Below, in pieces: positions 25,706-34,190 of a stretch of 64,000 bases of DNA; the stretch's first letter is position 1, and each line of letters starts with the position of its first letter. Location: the NCBI GenBank assembly GCA_017460515.1, contig JAFUAY010000049.1, positions 1-64,000 of the forward strand. The letters are read 5' to 3'. Source of the stretch: Prevotella sp. (GTDB taxonomy: Bacteria > Bacteroidota > Bacteroidia > Bacteroidales > Bacteroidaceae). Below the pieces are notes generated by a model. It did no database searches. It was not told the origin of the DNA and worked only from the letters and a program-made list of their open reading frames with translations. The position numbers and the translations under genes were made by a program.

Positions 25706-25796
25706 AAAAGCGAATGCCCCGTGCTTCACAGCGCAGGGCACCAATCTCAATAGGTATTAGCCTTTTTAAGGTAAAAAGATTGTATTCAGGATAACG
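25704..25796 (-). ncRNA. Candidate small RNA of about 93 nt
   Basis: A -7 element (TACTTTTG, minus, 25800-25807) with TTGACA about 15 bases upstream precedes a short transcript containing CAATCT/AGATTG around a CTTTTT/AAAAAG hairpin. It ends in a GC-rich hairpin (25715-25740) followed by CGC and six T. An 18-bp perfect palindrome sits 40 bp upstream of the -7. There is no ORF of any length. It runs tail to tail with mltG. Confidence 0.55.
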
Positions 25797-25799
25797 CTG

Positions 25800-25807
25800 C
25801 AAAAGTA
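25800..25807 (-). promoter_or_regulatory. -7 promoter element of the candidate small RNA
   Basis: The minus strand reads TACTTTTG, with TTGACA upstream at a spacing compatible with the -33 element. Confidence 0.5.
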
Positions 25808-25838
25808 ATTGATTTATGTCAATCCAACAAATTTTCTT

Positions 25839-25856
25839 ACATGTTATATAACATGT
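25839..25856. promoter_or_regulatory. 18-bp palindrome upstream of the candidate small RNA
   Basis: ACATGTTATATAACATGT is a perfect palindrome centred 40.5 bp upstream of the -7 element, a position that suits a dimeric regulator. Confidence 0.4.
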
Positions 25857-25995
25857 TTTCACAAAATCAACCATTTTCCCCTCTTTTTGCGGAGTTTTTC
25901 CACTATTTCAGCCCGTTCATCTATAAAAAAAGATGAAGAAAGGTACGTACGCGCGAAAAAGCAAAAATAAATTTGGCTTTTTGCTCACTTAATCG

Positions 25996-26003
25996 TACCT
26001 TTG
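25996..26003 (+). promoter_or_regulatory. -7 promoter element of glnS
   Basis: TACCTTTG lies 30 bases before the ATG at 26034, which selects this start over a frame from 26001. Confidence 0.65.
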
Positions 26004-26033
26004 CATCATAAAGCAAAAATACCTTATAAAAAT

Positions 26034-27857
26034 ATGACAGAAAATGTGAAGTCAGGCCTCCCTACAGACAGTCGGATGGCTGAAGAAAGCAAGAATGAAG
26101 AAAAGAAATCAGTAAGTTTCGTTGAGCAGATGGTCATTGACGATCTGGCAGCAGGTAAGAATGGTGGCAGACTGCAGACGCGTTTCCCACCAGAGCCTAA
26201 CGGTTATCTGCACATTGGTCACGCCAAGGCTATAGCCATCGACTTCGGACTGGCCAAGAAATACGGCGGTGAGTGCAACCTGCGTTTTGATGACACCAAC
26301 CCCGTCAAGGAAGATACCGAATTTATCGAGAATATTGAGAACGATATCAAGTGGCTGGGATTTGAGTGGGCTCATGTCTATTATGCCAGCGACTATTTCC
26401 AGGAGCTGTGGGACTTTGCCGTATGGCTTATCAAGCAGGGTCGTGCCTATGTCGATGAGCAGACTGCTGAGCAGATTGCCCTCCAGAAGGGTACCACCAC
26501 TAGTCCTGGCACCAACTCTCCGTTCCGTAATCGTCCTGTTGAGGAGAACCTGCGCCTGTTTGAGTTCATGAACAGCGGAAAGTGTGAGCCCGGTACGCTC
26601 GTCTTGCGTGCCAAGATTGATATGGCCCACCCCAACATGCTGTTCCGTGATCCACTCATCTATCGTGTGCTGAATATTCCCCATGTGAAGACTGGCGACA
26701 AATGGAACGCCTACCCGATGTACGACTTCACACATGGTCAGAGCGACTACCTGGAGGGGGTCACCCACTCTTGGTGCACACTTGAGTTCGTTGAGCACCG
26801 TCCACTCTATGACCTGTTCGTACAATGGATGCGCGAGTGGGCAGCAGAATGCGGTGTTACAGCGGAGAGCGGTAGCAAACTCTCCACTCTACACTCTACG
26901 CTATTAACTTATCAGGGTCCCCGCCAGACGGAGTTCAACAAGTTGAACCTGAACTATACCCTGTTGTCGAAGCGCAACCTGCGTACCCTGGTCAGCGAAG
27001 GTCTCGTCAGCGGATGGGATGATCCCCGTATGCCAACCATCTGCGGCTTCCGTCGTCGTGGCTATTCGCCTGAAGGCATCAAGAACTTCATGGAAAAGAT
27101 TGGCTACACGAAGATTGACGCCCTGAACGATATGGCCCTCTTTGAAAGTGCGCTCCGTGATGACCTGAACACCCGTGCCCTTCGTGTGAGCGCTGTGCTC
27201 GACCCTGTGAAGGTGGTCATCACCAACTATCCTGCAGACCAGCAGGAAATGCTCACAGCTATCAACAATCCTGAGAACGAGGCTGATGGCACCCACGAGA
27301 TTGAGTTCAGTCGTGAGCTGTGGATTGAACGCGATGACTTCATGGAGGTGGCTGAGAAGAAGTTCATGCGTCTGGCTCCTGGCAAGGAGGTCCGCCTGAA
27401 GAACGCCTATATCATCAAGTGCGACGAGGAGCACCCGTGCGACAAGGATGCTGACGGGCGCGTGACTACCATCTACTGCACTTACGATCCTGAGACTCGT
27501 AGCGGACTACCAGGTGCCAACCGTAAGATCAAGGGTAAGACCCTCCACTGGGTGAGCTGCCATAATGCTGTGAAGGCAGAGGTTCGCCTCTACGAGCGGC
27601 TGTGGAAGATGGAGAATCCCCGCGACGAGCTGAAACGTCTGGAGGAGGAAGAAGGCATCAAGGGTGCCGACGCTCTGCGCCTGATGATGAATCCCGACAA
27701 TCTGCACATTCTGAACGACTGCTATATCGAGCCTTTTGCAGCAAAGATGCCTGCACTCACCTATTTGCAGTTCCAGCGTATCGGATACTTCAATGTTGAC
27801 CCCGACACGACGCCAGAACATCCCGTGTTCAACAAGACTGTAGGGCTGAAGAGTTAA
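26034..27857 (+). CDS. glnS: Glutaminyl-tRNA synthetase
   Basis: The 607-residue class I enzyme charges tRNA-Gln. It has RFPPEPNGYLHIGHAKA with the HIGH motif, DDTNPVKEDTEFI, and LLSKRNL as the KMSKS-type loop, followed by the beta-barrel anticodon-binding domain. Between RPLYDLFVQWMREW and PRQTEFNKLNLNYT there are about 20 extra residues (including SGSKLSTLHSTLLTYQ), encoded by a CTCTCCACTCTACACTCTAC-type repeat at 26875-26912. The stop codon also lies within a GAGTTAAGAGCGAAGAGTT repeat. The enzyme is expected to be active. Confidence 0.95.
   Translation: MTENVKSGLPTDSRMAEESKNEEKKSVSFVEQMVIDDLAAGKNGGRLQTRFPPEPNGYLHIGHAKAIAIDFGLAKKYGGECNLRFDDTNPVKEDTEFIENIENDIKWLGFEWAHVYYASDYFQELWDFAVWLIKQGRAYVDEQTAEQIALQKGTTTSPGTNSPFRNRPVEENLRLFEFMNSGKCEPGTLVLRAKIDMAHPNMLFRDPLIYRVLNIPHVKTGDKWNAYPMYDFTHGQSDYLEGVTHSWCTLEFVEHRPLYDLFVQWMREWAAECGVTAESGSKLSTLHSTLLTYQGPRQTEFNKLNLNYTLLSKRNLRTLVSEGLVSGWDDPRMPTICGFRRRGYSPEGIKNFMEKIGYTKIDALNDMALFESALRDDLNTRALRVSAVLDPVKVVITNYPADQQEMLTAINNPENEADGTHEIEFSRELWIERDDFMEVAEKKFMRLAPGKEVRLKNAYIIKCDEEHPCDKDADGRVTTIYCTYDPETRSGLPGANRKIKGKTLHWVSCHNAVKAEVRLYERLWKMENPRDELKRLEEEEGIKGADALRLMMNPDNLHILNDCYIEPFAAKMPALTYLQFQRIGYFNVDPDTTPEHPVFNKTVGLKS
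26875..26912 (+). repeat. Pyrimidine-rich repeat inserted in glnS
   Basis: Units of CTCTCCA/CTCTACA occur in frame within the loop before PRQTEFNKL. The same units occur near 34120-34190 outside genes. Confidence 0.65.
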
Positions 27858-27870
27858 GAGCGAAGAGTTC

Positions 27871-29280
27871 ATGACAGGAGAAGATTATTACGACAGTAAG
27901 GAGTTCCGTAAGATACTTTCTAAATACGAGAAAGCCAGGAATGCAGGCGAGCCTGTGTTCCAAGATGCTGACGAGCTTGCTGAGATAGCCGACTATTACC
28001 GGATGAATGGTGAGTCGGAACAAGCTAATATTGCCATCAAACTGGCTCTGAAACTTTCGCCTGGTGCTGTCTCGCCCCTCTGCTACTGCATCCATGAGGC
28101 ACTTGACAATAATGATACGGCAAAAGCATGGCACTATCTCAATCAGATTATCGACAAGGACGATCCCGACTATGTCTACTGTCGTGGAGAAATTCTCGTT
28201 GCTGAGGATCGTATTGACGAGGCTGAACAGTATTTCAATGACACGCTGAAGACAGTTCCTGACGATGAACGCCAGGACTATTTGCTCGATGTAGTCAACA
28301 TCTACGATGACGGAGGCCTAAACGAAAAGGCGATGGAATGGATGATGCGCGTTACCCCGGATGGTTCGTCCGACTATAAGGAGGCCATGGCTCGCAGTCT
28401 CTTTGGCGTTGGCAAGTTCAAGGACTCTGCCCGTCTGTTCAATGAGTTGCTTGACACTGATCCTTTCCAGAAGCGCTACTGGAATGCTCTGGCTTCTGCC
28501 CAGTATATGACTGAGGACTATTCAGGTGCAGTTGAGAGTAGCGAGTATGCAATTGCCATCGACCCGAACGATCCTGATGGTCTTATTGCCAAAGCTAATA
28601 GTCTTTACCATCTAGGCAATCGTGAGCTAGCCATCGACTATTACCACCGTTATCTTGATCAGGTCCCTGATGATGAGTTCACCATGCTGCTACTGGGCAC
28701 CTGTCTCGTTGACTGTGACAGGTCTGACGAGGCTGTCGATGTCCTGAAGGAGGCAGTCGAGATTGGTCAGCCTTATTCACCTTATCTACCCGATATTTAT
28801 CAGGAGCTGGCATTCGCATATAAAGAGCGGGGCGAGATCGACGAGGCCATCCGCTGTATTGACATGACTGACGCCATGGATTGCGACCATATCCAGATGA
28901 CAGTCATCAAGGGTCATATCCAACTGTCAGCAGAACATATCAAAGAGGCTGAACACTATTTCCGCCAAGCCCTCCAGGAGAGCGATACGCCTGCCAAGAC
29001 ACTCCTTCGCATCATCGTCTCACTCTATGACAATCTGTATCTGGAGGCAGCCTACAAAATGATGCTGCACTACTTCAAACTCGTAGAACCCGATGATCGT
29101 GATGGTTATGCCTATATGGCCCTTTGCTGTCACGACTTGAAGCGCAATGATGAGTATATGCAGTATCTGGAGAAGGCCTGTCAGCTGAATCCTGCTGAGT
29201 GCAAGTTTGTGCTCAGCCATCTCTTCCCAAAAGAAGTTGAACCCAAGAATTATTATAATTATCTGAAAGAAAACTCATGA
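27871..29280 (+). CDS. Tetratricopeptide repeat protein
   Basis: The 469-residue soluble protein is built of TPR units throughout, for example ADYYRMNGESEQANIAIKLAL, NALASAQYMTEDYSGAVESSEYAI and LAFAYKERGEIDEAIRCIDM. It lacks a signal peptide. TPR scaffolds mediate protein interactions; the partner is unknown. It starts 13 bp after glnS across a GAGTTAAGAG-type repeat, and its stop overlaps the DedA gene in an ATGA junction, so the two are probably coupled. Confidence 0.85.
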   Translation: MTGEDYYDSKEFRKILSKYEKARNAGEPVFQDADELAEIADYYRMNGESEQANIAIKLALKLSPGAVSPLCYCIHEALDNNDTAKAWHYLNQIIDKDDPDYVYCRGEILVAEDRIDEAEQYFNDTLKTVPDDERQDYLLDVVNIYDDGGLNEKAMEWMMRVTPDGSSDYKEAMARSLFGVGKFKDSARLFNELLDTDPFQKRYWNALASAQYMTEDYSGAVESSEYAIAIDPNDPDGLIAKANSLYHLGNRELAIDYYHRYLDQVPDDEFTMLLLGTCLVDCDRSDEAVDVLKEAVEIGQPYSPYLPDIYQELAFAYKERGEIDEAIRCIDMTDAMDCDHIQMTVIKGHIQLSAEHIKEAEHYFRQALQESDTPAKTLLRIIVSLYDNLYLEAAYKMMLHYFKLVEPDDRDGYAYMALCCHDLKRNDEYMQYLEKACQLNPAECKFVLSHLFPKEVEPKNYYNYLKENS

Positions 29281-29912
29281 ATTGGATTTCCTCCCTTTTA
29301 GGCAATCTGAACTACGGAACCATCCTGTTGCTGATGCTCCTTGAGAGCACTGTCATCCCCGTTCCCTCCGAGCTGGTGGTGGCTCCTGCCGCCTATCATG
29401 CTGCTGGTGGCAACCTCAACGTGATTCTCGTAGTGCTCTTTGCCACTATCGGTGCTGACGTTGGTGCCTCTATCAACTACTTCGTGGCCCTTTACGTAGG
29501 CCGTCCTGTCATCTATAAGTTTGCCAACAGTCGTTGGGGCAAGATGTGTCTGCTCAATCAGGAGAAGGTCGAGAAGAGTGAACGCTATTTCGATGACCAT
29601 GGTGTTGCCGCCACCCTGACGGGCCGACTCATTCCTGGCATCCGTCACCTCATCAGCCTTCCTGCTGGTCTGGCCCGCATGAACTACTGGAAGTTCCTGC
29701 TCTACACCACTATTGGCGCTGGCTGCTGGCATGCCATTCTTGCTGCCATGGGCTGGTATCTGCATGCCATCGTACCCGAAGATCAGTTGGAGCAGACCAT
29801 TACTGAATACAACCACTATATCGTAGGTGTGATACTCGCTATCGTGGTTCTCGCCATCGCCTGGTTTGCAGTCAAGCAATACCTTAAGAACAAAAAAGGA
29901 CTTCAATCATGA
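29277..29912 (+). CDS. DedA family inner-membrane protein
   Basis: The 211-residue protein has the DedA (SNARE-associated/VTT) pattern: an N-terminal re-entrant region with LLMLLESTVIPVPSELV, then TGRLIPGIRHLISLPAGLARM with conserved arginines and glycine-proline, and two C-terminal transmembrane helices. Some DedA proteins flip lipid carriers (undecaprenyl phosphate) or phospholipids. Four-base overlap with the TPR gene. The terminator hairpin overlaps its last codons. Confidence 0.88.
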   Translation: MNWISSLLGNLNYGTILLLMLLESTVIPVPSELVVAPAAYHAAGGNLNVILVVLFATIGADVGASINYFVALYVGRPVIYKFANSRWGKMCLLNQEKVEKSERYFDDHGVAATLTGRLIPGIRHLISLPAGLARMNYWKFLLYTTIGAGCWHAILAAMGWYLHAIVPEDQLEQTITEYNHYIVGVILAIVVLAIAWFAVKQYLKNKKGLQS

Positions 29913-29928
29913 AGTCCTTTTTATTTTT
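29893..29928 (+). terminator. Terminator overlapping the end of the dedA gene
   Basis: AAGGACTTCA pairs with TGAAGTCCTT and is followed by TTTTATTTTT; the 5' arm lies in the last codons. Confidence 0.8.
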
Positions 29929-29948
29929 CATCTTTCATCTATCATCTC

Positions 29949-31997
29949 TCATATTACTAAGACTTTCTTCTGATTGATGATATACAGTCCGCGACTGAGT
30001 CCCTTGGTGGCTTCAGCGGCAGTTGACTGTTTCAGCGTGCGTATCAGTCGTCCGTCGATTGAGTAGATGCTGACAGTCCCCTGTTCATCAGCTGCAATCG
30101 CGTTGATACCCGTTGTCACGATACCCTGCATTCCTTCCTCCGTATAATATCCTCCATTGCGGAAGGTGAGGTCGGCTGTCTGTGGTGATCCGTCGCTGCT
30201 GAAGATGATGAAGGTAGGTGACGCTGTCGATGTTCCCGTGTATGCCCATTTCCATACAGCCTTGCCCGTTTTCTCGTTGACGCCCAACTTCTGACAAGCC
30301 TGTCCGGGCCACGATCCGCCTGTGAAGTTCTCCGAGTCGTTCCATGCCCAGGTCTTGATGGTATTGGTCCATGTTGAGGGAGCCTCGAAGAAAGCGCAGG
30401 TCTCGCCCTCTGCCACCGTGCAGAACGAGGGAGCCTCAAAAACGGGTTCCACCTTCTTCTCCTTCACCTCATAGCTGCGCTCCAGGATGGTCTGTACCTG
30501 TCCGTCCACCAGCATTCCTGCCTTCAGCGTATGCGTGCCTATGGGCAATTCGATGATGGTTCCCGATTCCACTGCCGTGCTCTCTGCGGTGGGTGTCGTA
30601 CCATCCAGTGTGTACACCACCTTGGCCCCCTGCTTGTCAGTCACTGCTGTCAAGAGCACCTTCAGTGTGCCCACCTCATAGGTACCCGATGCCTTGTCCA
30701 CCCAGGCTGTCTGCAGCGATGGTGCCAGATAGTAGGCGTAGTGGTAGCCTTCCGCCACCTTGATCCACTGGGTGGTTTCCGGAGTCCACTGCTCCGTATG
30801 TCCCACCACCACCAGCAGCTTGTTGTCTGTCTGTGATGCATAGTAAGTTCTCTGTGCAGCCTGCTGTGTATACGTGCTGTTATTCTGGATGCCCGCCAGC
30901 TGTCGCAGGGCAATCATCGTCTTGATCTCATTCTTGTATGCCTGCCAGTGTTTAAGGAACACGCAGGGTGTGCCAGGCATCGCCATCATATAGGCATTGG
31001 CAGCCAATGTGTCACGCAACAGCGGGTCGTTCTTCTCACCGTTCGAGCGCCACTCCGTATCATGGTTCTCCACGAAGGTTACCGCATAGCGACGGTAGGT
31101 GCCCTGCGTTGTCTGTGAGGCTATCAGTGGCCAGTTGCCATCGTTCGTCATGCCCAGCTTCTGCCAGTTGTCGTTGTTGCAGGCGTTGCGCACCACGTAG
31201 CGGAACTGGAAGTCGAAGGCTGCCGACTGTATCACACCGTCCACTTTCGTGCCGTTAATCCAATTTCTGATGGTGCTCGTACCGTCCCAGCACTCTCCTA
31301 CGGAGAACTCCGGTTCTGCCTCCTTGTTATACTGTCCTGTGAACGAGGCTGAATAGCCCTTCACCATATCGTAGCGGAAGCCGGCATAGCCCAGGTCATT
31401 CTTCAGGAAGTCCAGGTAGGCCTTCACGCTCTTCTGCACATTCTCACTCTTATGGTCCAGGTCGCGCATGCCGTCCCATCCTTCGCCCGTATCATTGTTT
31501 GCGCTAAGCTCATAGCCATTGTTCGTGGCCCATGTCTTCGTCTTGCCACCATCATCATTGGCACAAATATCCGTTGACACCAACTGATATACCTCTCCCT
31601 TATAGGTCTCCCTGGGGAAGTCCACCCAGTTCGACACGTTCTTGCGATGGTTGATCACCACGTCTGCCAATGTCTTCACGCCTTTCTCCTTCAAGGTGCT
31701 GATCATCGAGCGCAGCTGATTCTCGTTGCCAAACGAGCTGGTGTAGTTGCTAAACCAGTACAGGTCGTCATAACCCATCGACTTTCCGCCACAGTAGCCG
31801 CTCTGCGGAATCCATAGCAGTGAGAACGACGCTGCCAGTTCGTCAGCCTGTGCTTCCAGCTTCGTCCACTTCGTATCGCTGTACGAGTCCCAATAGAATC
31901 CTTGCAGCATCACGCCACCATAGTTCTCAGGCCATCCCTGTGCCTGCATTGTGACACTTGTCACAACTGTTATCAAAGTAAGAAGTATCCGTTTCAT
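29949..31997 (-). CDS. Secreted alpha-amylase (GH13) with starch-binding module and C-terminal sorting-like tail
   Basis: The 682-residue enzyme has a signal peptide ending QAQ at about residue 20. The (beta/alpha)8 catalytic domain has GFRYDMVKG (nucleophile near residue 208), VGECWDG (acid/base near 235) and FVENHDTE (near 312). A chitobiase-like/FN3-type domain (VVYTLDGTTPTAEST) and a CBM26-like module (WAWNDSENFTGGSWPG) follow. The end, VSIYSIDGRLIRTL...GLYIINQKKVLVI, resembles Bacteroidota type IX secretion tails. It probably cuts starch outside the cell. It lies 60 bp after the neopullulanase-like gene, probably in one operon. Confidence 0.9.
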   Translation of the reverse strand: MKRILLTLITVVTSVTMQAQGWPENYGGVMLQGFYWDSYSDTKWTKLEAQADELAASFSLLWIPQSGYCGGKSMGYDDLYWFSNYTSSFGNENQLRSMISTLKEKGVKTLADVVINHRKNVSNWVDFPRETYKGEVYQLVSTDICANDDGGKTKTWATNNGYELSANNDTGEGWDGMRDLDHKSENVQKSVKAYLDFLKNDLGYAGFRYDMVKGYSASFTGQYNKEAEPEFSVGECWDGTSTIRNWINGTKVDGVIQSAAFDFQFRYVVRNACNNDNWQKLGMTNDGNWPLIASQTTQGTYRRYAVTFVENHDTEWRSNGEKNDPLLRDTLAANAYMMAMPGTPCVFLKHWQAYKNEIKTMIALRQLAGIQNNSTYTQQAAQRTYYASQTDNKLLVVVGHTEQWTPETTQWIKVAEGYHYAYYLAPSLQTAWVDKASGTYEVGTLKVLLTAVTDKQGAKVVYTLDGTTPTAESTAVESGTIIELPIGTHTLKAGMLVDGQVQTILERSYEVKEKKVEPVFEAPSFCTVAEGETCAFFEAPSTWTNTIKTWAWNDSENFTGGSWPGQACQKLGVNEKTGKAVWKWAYTGTSTASPTFIIFSSDGSPQTADLTFRNGGYYTEEGMQGIVTTGINAIAADEQGTVSIYSIDGRLIRTLKQSTAAEATKGLSRGLYIINQKKVLVI

Positions 31998-32057
31998 GCG
32001 TTTAAATTTTTGAGACATTAGTCCATCTAATCATATCTTTCATTTCTCATCTTTCAT

Positions 32058-34004
32058 CTAAAATTCTAGGACGAGTGCCTGTCTCGCTTTCAGGGTCAGG
32101 TTCTTGCTCAGGTCATAGTAGCGTCCTGTGGGGATATCCTTGACCCGTTTGGCACTGCCTATCACCTCTGCATAGCGTTTCACATCCATTACCGCCTCCT
32201 TTGATGTTCCGTTCAGGATGGTCATCACTGTCTTACCCTTGTATTGGCGGGCTATCACATAGACACCCTCATAGGGTATAAACTGTTTCATCCGTCCCTT
32301 GCTGATGGCCTCGTTGCCCTGTCGCCAGTGCAGCAGTCTGCTCAGCCAGTTGAACATGCTGTTCTCTGCCTGTGAGCGTCCTTCTTTGGTGAAGCAGTTG
32401 TGTGCATCGCCAGCAAATCCGCCAGGGAAGTCCTTGCGCACGTGTCCGTCGGTCACCTCTTTCGTGCCGTTCATGAGTATCTCCGTACCATAATATAATT
32501 GTGGTATGCGTCTGACGGTAAGCAACAGCGCCAGTGCCTGCTTCAACGCCAGTGAGTCGCGCCCGTTGCCCAGGAAGCGGTCGGTATCATGGTTGTCCAG
32601 GAACGCCATCACTGACGATGGGTCCGGATACAGGTAGTCGTAGCAGAACGAGTTATACAGGCGGTTCATGCCCCTCCACCATGCGTCAGTCTCCTCATGC
32701 TTGGCAGAGTCCAGTTTCTCCTGGAACGAGAAGTCCATTACCGTCTTCAGGTGCGAGTTCATGGCCGACAGCTTCGAGTCTTTCTGCCATGCAGCTGTAT
32801 AGGCAGGCTCTGTGACCCATGTCTCGCCCACGGTATTGAAGTTCGGGTATTCCTCTTCCAATTCCTTCATCCATTGTGCCATCGACTCGCGGAAAGCGTA
32901 TGGATAGGTATCCATGCGGATGCCGTCGATACCTGCTGTCTCAATCCACCAGATACTGTTCTGTATGAGGTAGCGCATCAAGTGAGGATTGTGCTGGTTC
33001 AAGTCGGGCATGGTCGACACGAACCAGCCTTCCTGAGTCTCACGCTTGTCCACCTCTGAGGCGTAGGGGTCCAGGATGGGTGTGAGCTTATAGCTGGTCT
33101 GCAGGAAGCTCGTGTTGCGCGAATCGCTGGTGCCCTTCGACTCCTTCAGCCAGTCCGACAGATTGAACCAGTCCTTTGAAGGCATATCCTTCACCCAAGG
33201 ATGCTCAAAGCCGCAGTGATTGAAGATCATGTCCATCACCACCTTCAGTCCACGCTGATGACACTCGTCGATGAGCTGTCTGTATTCCTCATTGGTACCA
33301 AAGCGCGGATCTACGCGGTAGTAGTTCGTACACGCATAGCCGTGATAGGTAGACCACGTTTCCATCATGTCGGGTGAGTCGTTCTCCAGGATAGGCGTGA
33401 ACCACAGTGCCGTGACGCCCAGGTCGTTGAAATAGTCCAGGTGTTCACGTATGCCTGCAATATTTCCGCCATGACGTAGCGAAGGCTTCGTTCTGTCCAC
33501 CACATACTGGCTCTTCACGCCTTCCTTTAGGACTTTTGCACCCTTAGCCTTCAGAGCGGGAGTTTGCCCCTGGGCAAACCTGTCTGGCATCAGCAGGTAG
33601 AGCACGTCACTGATGTCGAAGCCCTTGTGCAGCTCTCCGCTCATCTCGCGCTCCTTCAGCTGGTAGTCGACAGTCTCACTTTTCACTTTTCCTTTTTCAT
33701 TTTTCATCTGAAACGTAAGTTTCACCGTTCCTGCCTTTGCATCCTTGACGTTTAGGTAGAGCAGCAGGTAGTTGGGCGAGTCGAGACGCACCATGCTGTC
33801 AACCACCACTCCCTCATAGTTGGTGGTCACTTCACTGACATCAGCAATATTCTTGCCATAGACCATCAGTTGCACCTGCGGGTTCTTCAGTCCCACGAAC
33901 CAGTTGGTCGGTTCAATGCGGTCGACCGCTACTTTCTGTTTTGCTGCACTCATGGTCATCATGTTTGCCATCAGAATGGCTGTTAATAGGATTAATCTTC
34001 GCAT
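32058..34004 (-). CDS. susA: Neopullulanase/cyclomaltodextrinase-type GH13 (SusA-like)
   Basis: The 648-residue enzyme has a signal peptide ending SAA, an N-terminal immunoglobulin-like domain (VDRIEPTNWFVGLKNPQVQLMVYG) typical of SusA and cyclomaltodextrinases, and the GH13 barrel with GIDGIRMDTYP (nucleophile near residue 363), NTVGETWV (near 391) and FLDNHDTDR (near 471). It is expected in the periplasm, degrading maltooligosaccharides. About 12 residues (MKNEKGKVKSET) in the N-terminal domain come from a CTTTTTCATTTTTCA-type repeat. A degenerate LacI operator lies 62.5 bp upstream of its -7 element. Confidence 0.92.
   Translation of the reverse strand: MRRLILLTAILMANMMTMSAAKQKVAVDRIEPTNWFVGLKNPQVQLMVYGKNIADVSEVTTNYEGVVVDSMVRLDSPNYLLLYLNVKDAKAGTVKLTFQMKNEKGKVKSETVDYQLKEREMSGELHKGFDISDVLYLLMPDRFAQGQTPALKAKGAKVLKEGVKSQYVVDRTKPSLRHGGNIAGIREHLDYFNDLGVTALWFTPILENDSPDMMETWSTYHGYACTNYYRVDPRFGTNEEYRQLIDECHQRGLKVVMDMIFNHCGFEHPWVKDMPSKDWFNLSDWLKESKGTSDSRNTSFLQTSYKLTPILDPYASEVDKRETQEGWFVSTMPDLNQHNPHLMRYLIQNSIWWIETAGIDGIRMDTYPYAFRESMAQWMKELEEEYPNFNTVGETWVTEPAYTAAWQKDSKLSAMNSHLKTVMDFSFQEKLDSAKHEETDAWWRGMNRLYNSFCYDYLYPDPSSVMAFLDNHDTDRFLGNGRDSLALKQALALLLTVRRIPQLYYGTEILMNGTKEVTDGHVRKDFPGGFAGDAHNCFTKEGRSQAENSMFNWLSRLLHWRQGNEAISKGRMKQFIPYEGVYVIARQYKGKTVMTILNGTSKEAVMDVKRYAEVIGSAKRVKDIPTGRYYDLSKNLTLKARQALVLEF
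33676..33712. repeat. Pyrimidine-rich repeat within the susA-like gene
   Basis: Units of CTTTTCA/TTTTTCA are in frame and encode MKNEKGKVKSET on the minus strand. Confidence 0.5.
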
Positions 34005-34034
34005 GACTTATTTATAGTTAAAGCGTTCTGCATG

Positions 34035-34042
34035 CAAATATA
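34035..34042 (-). promoter_or_regulatory. -7 promoter element of the susA-like gene
   Basis: The minus strand reads TATATTTG, 31 bases before the ATG. Confidence 0.6.
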
Positions 34043-34098
34043 AGCAATTTTCCATTTCCTCCCTTTCGTCACAGCAGAATAATTTCAAATTGCTCTGC

Positions 34099-34110
34099 AA
34101 AAACGATTGC
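34099..34110. promoter_or_regulatory. Degenerate LacI-type operator upstream of the susA-like gene
   Basis: AAAAACGATTGC matches GCAAACGTTTGC at 9 of 12 positions. Its centre (34104.5) is 62.5 bp from the -7 element, the same spacing as at susC. Confidence 0.55.
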
Positions 34111-34119
34111 ACAACCAAC

Positions 34120-34190
34120 AAGGCTAAAGTCCCTCCACTCGAAAACTAAAGTCTCTAAACACTAAACTCTAAACTCTCCACTCTATAGAC
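34120..34190. repeat. Pyrimidine-rich short repeats at the gene end
   Basis: Repeated CTCTAAA/CTAAACT/CTCCACT units span the last codons and stop of the hypothetical gene and the following intergenic DNA. Confidence 0.65.

Noticed and set aside
26109-27434. Two long minus-strand frames
   Set aside because: Antisense shadows of glnS.
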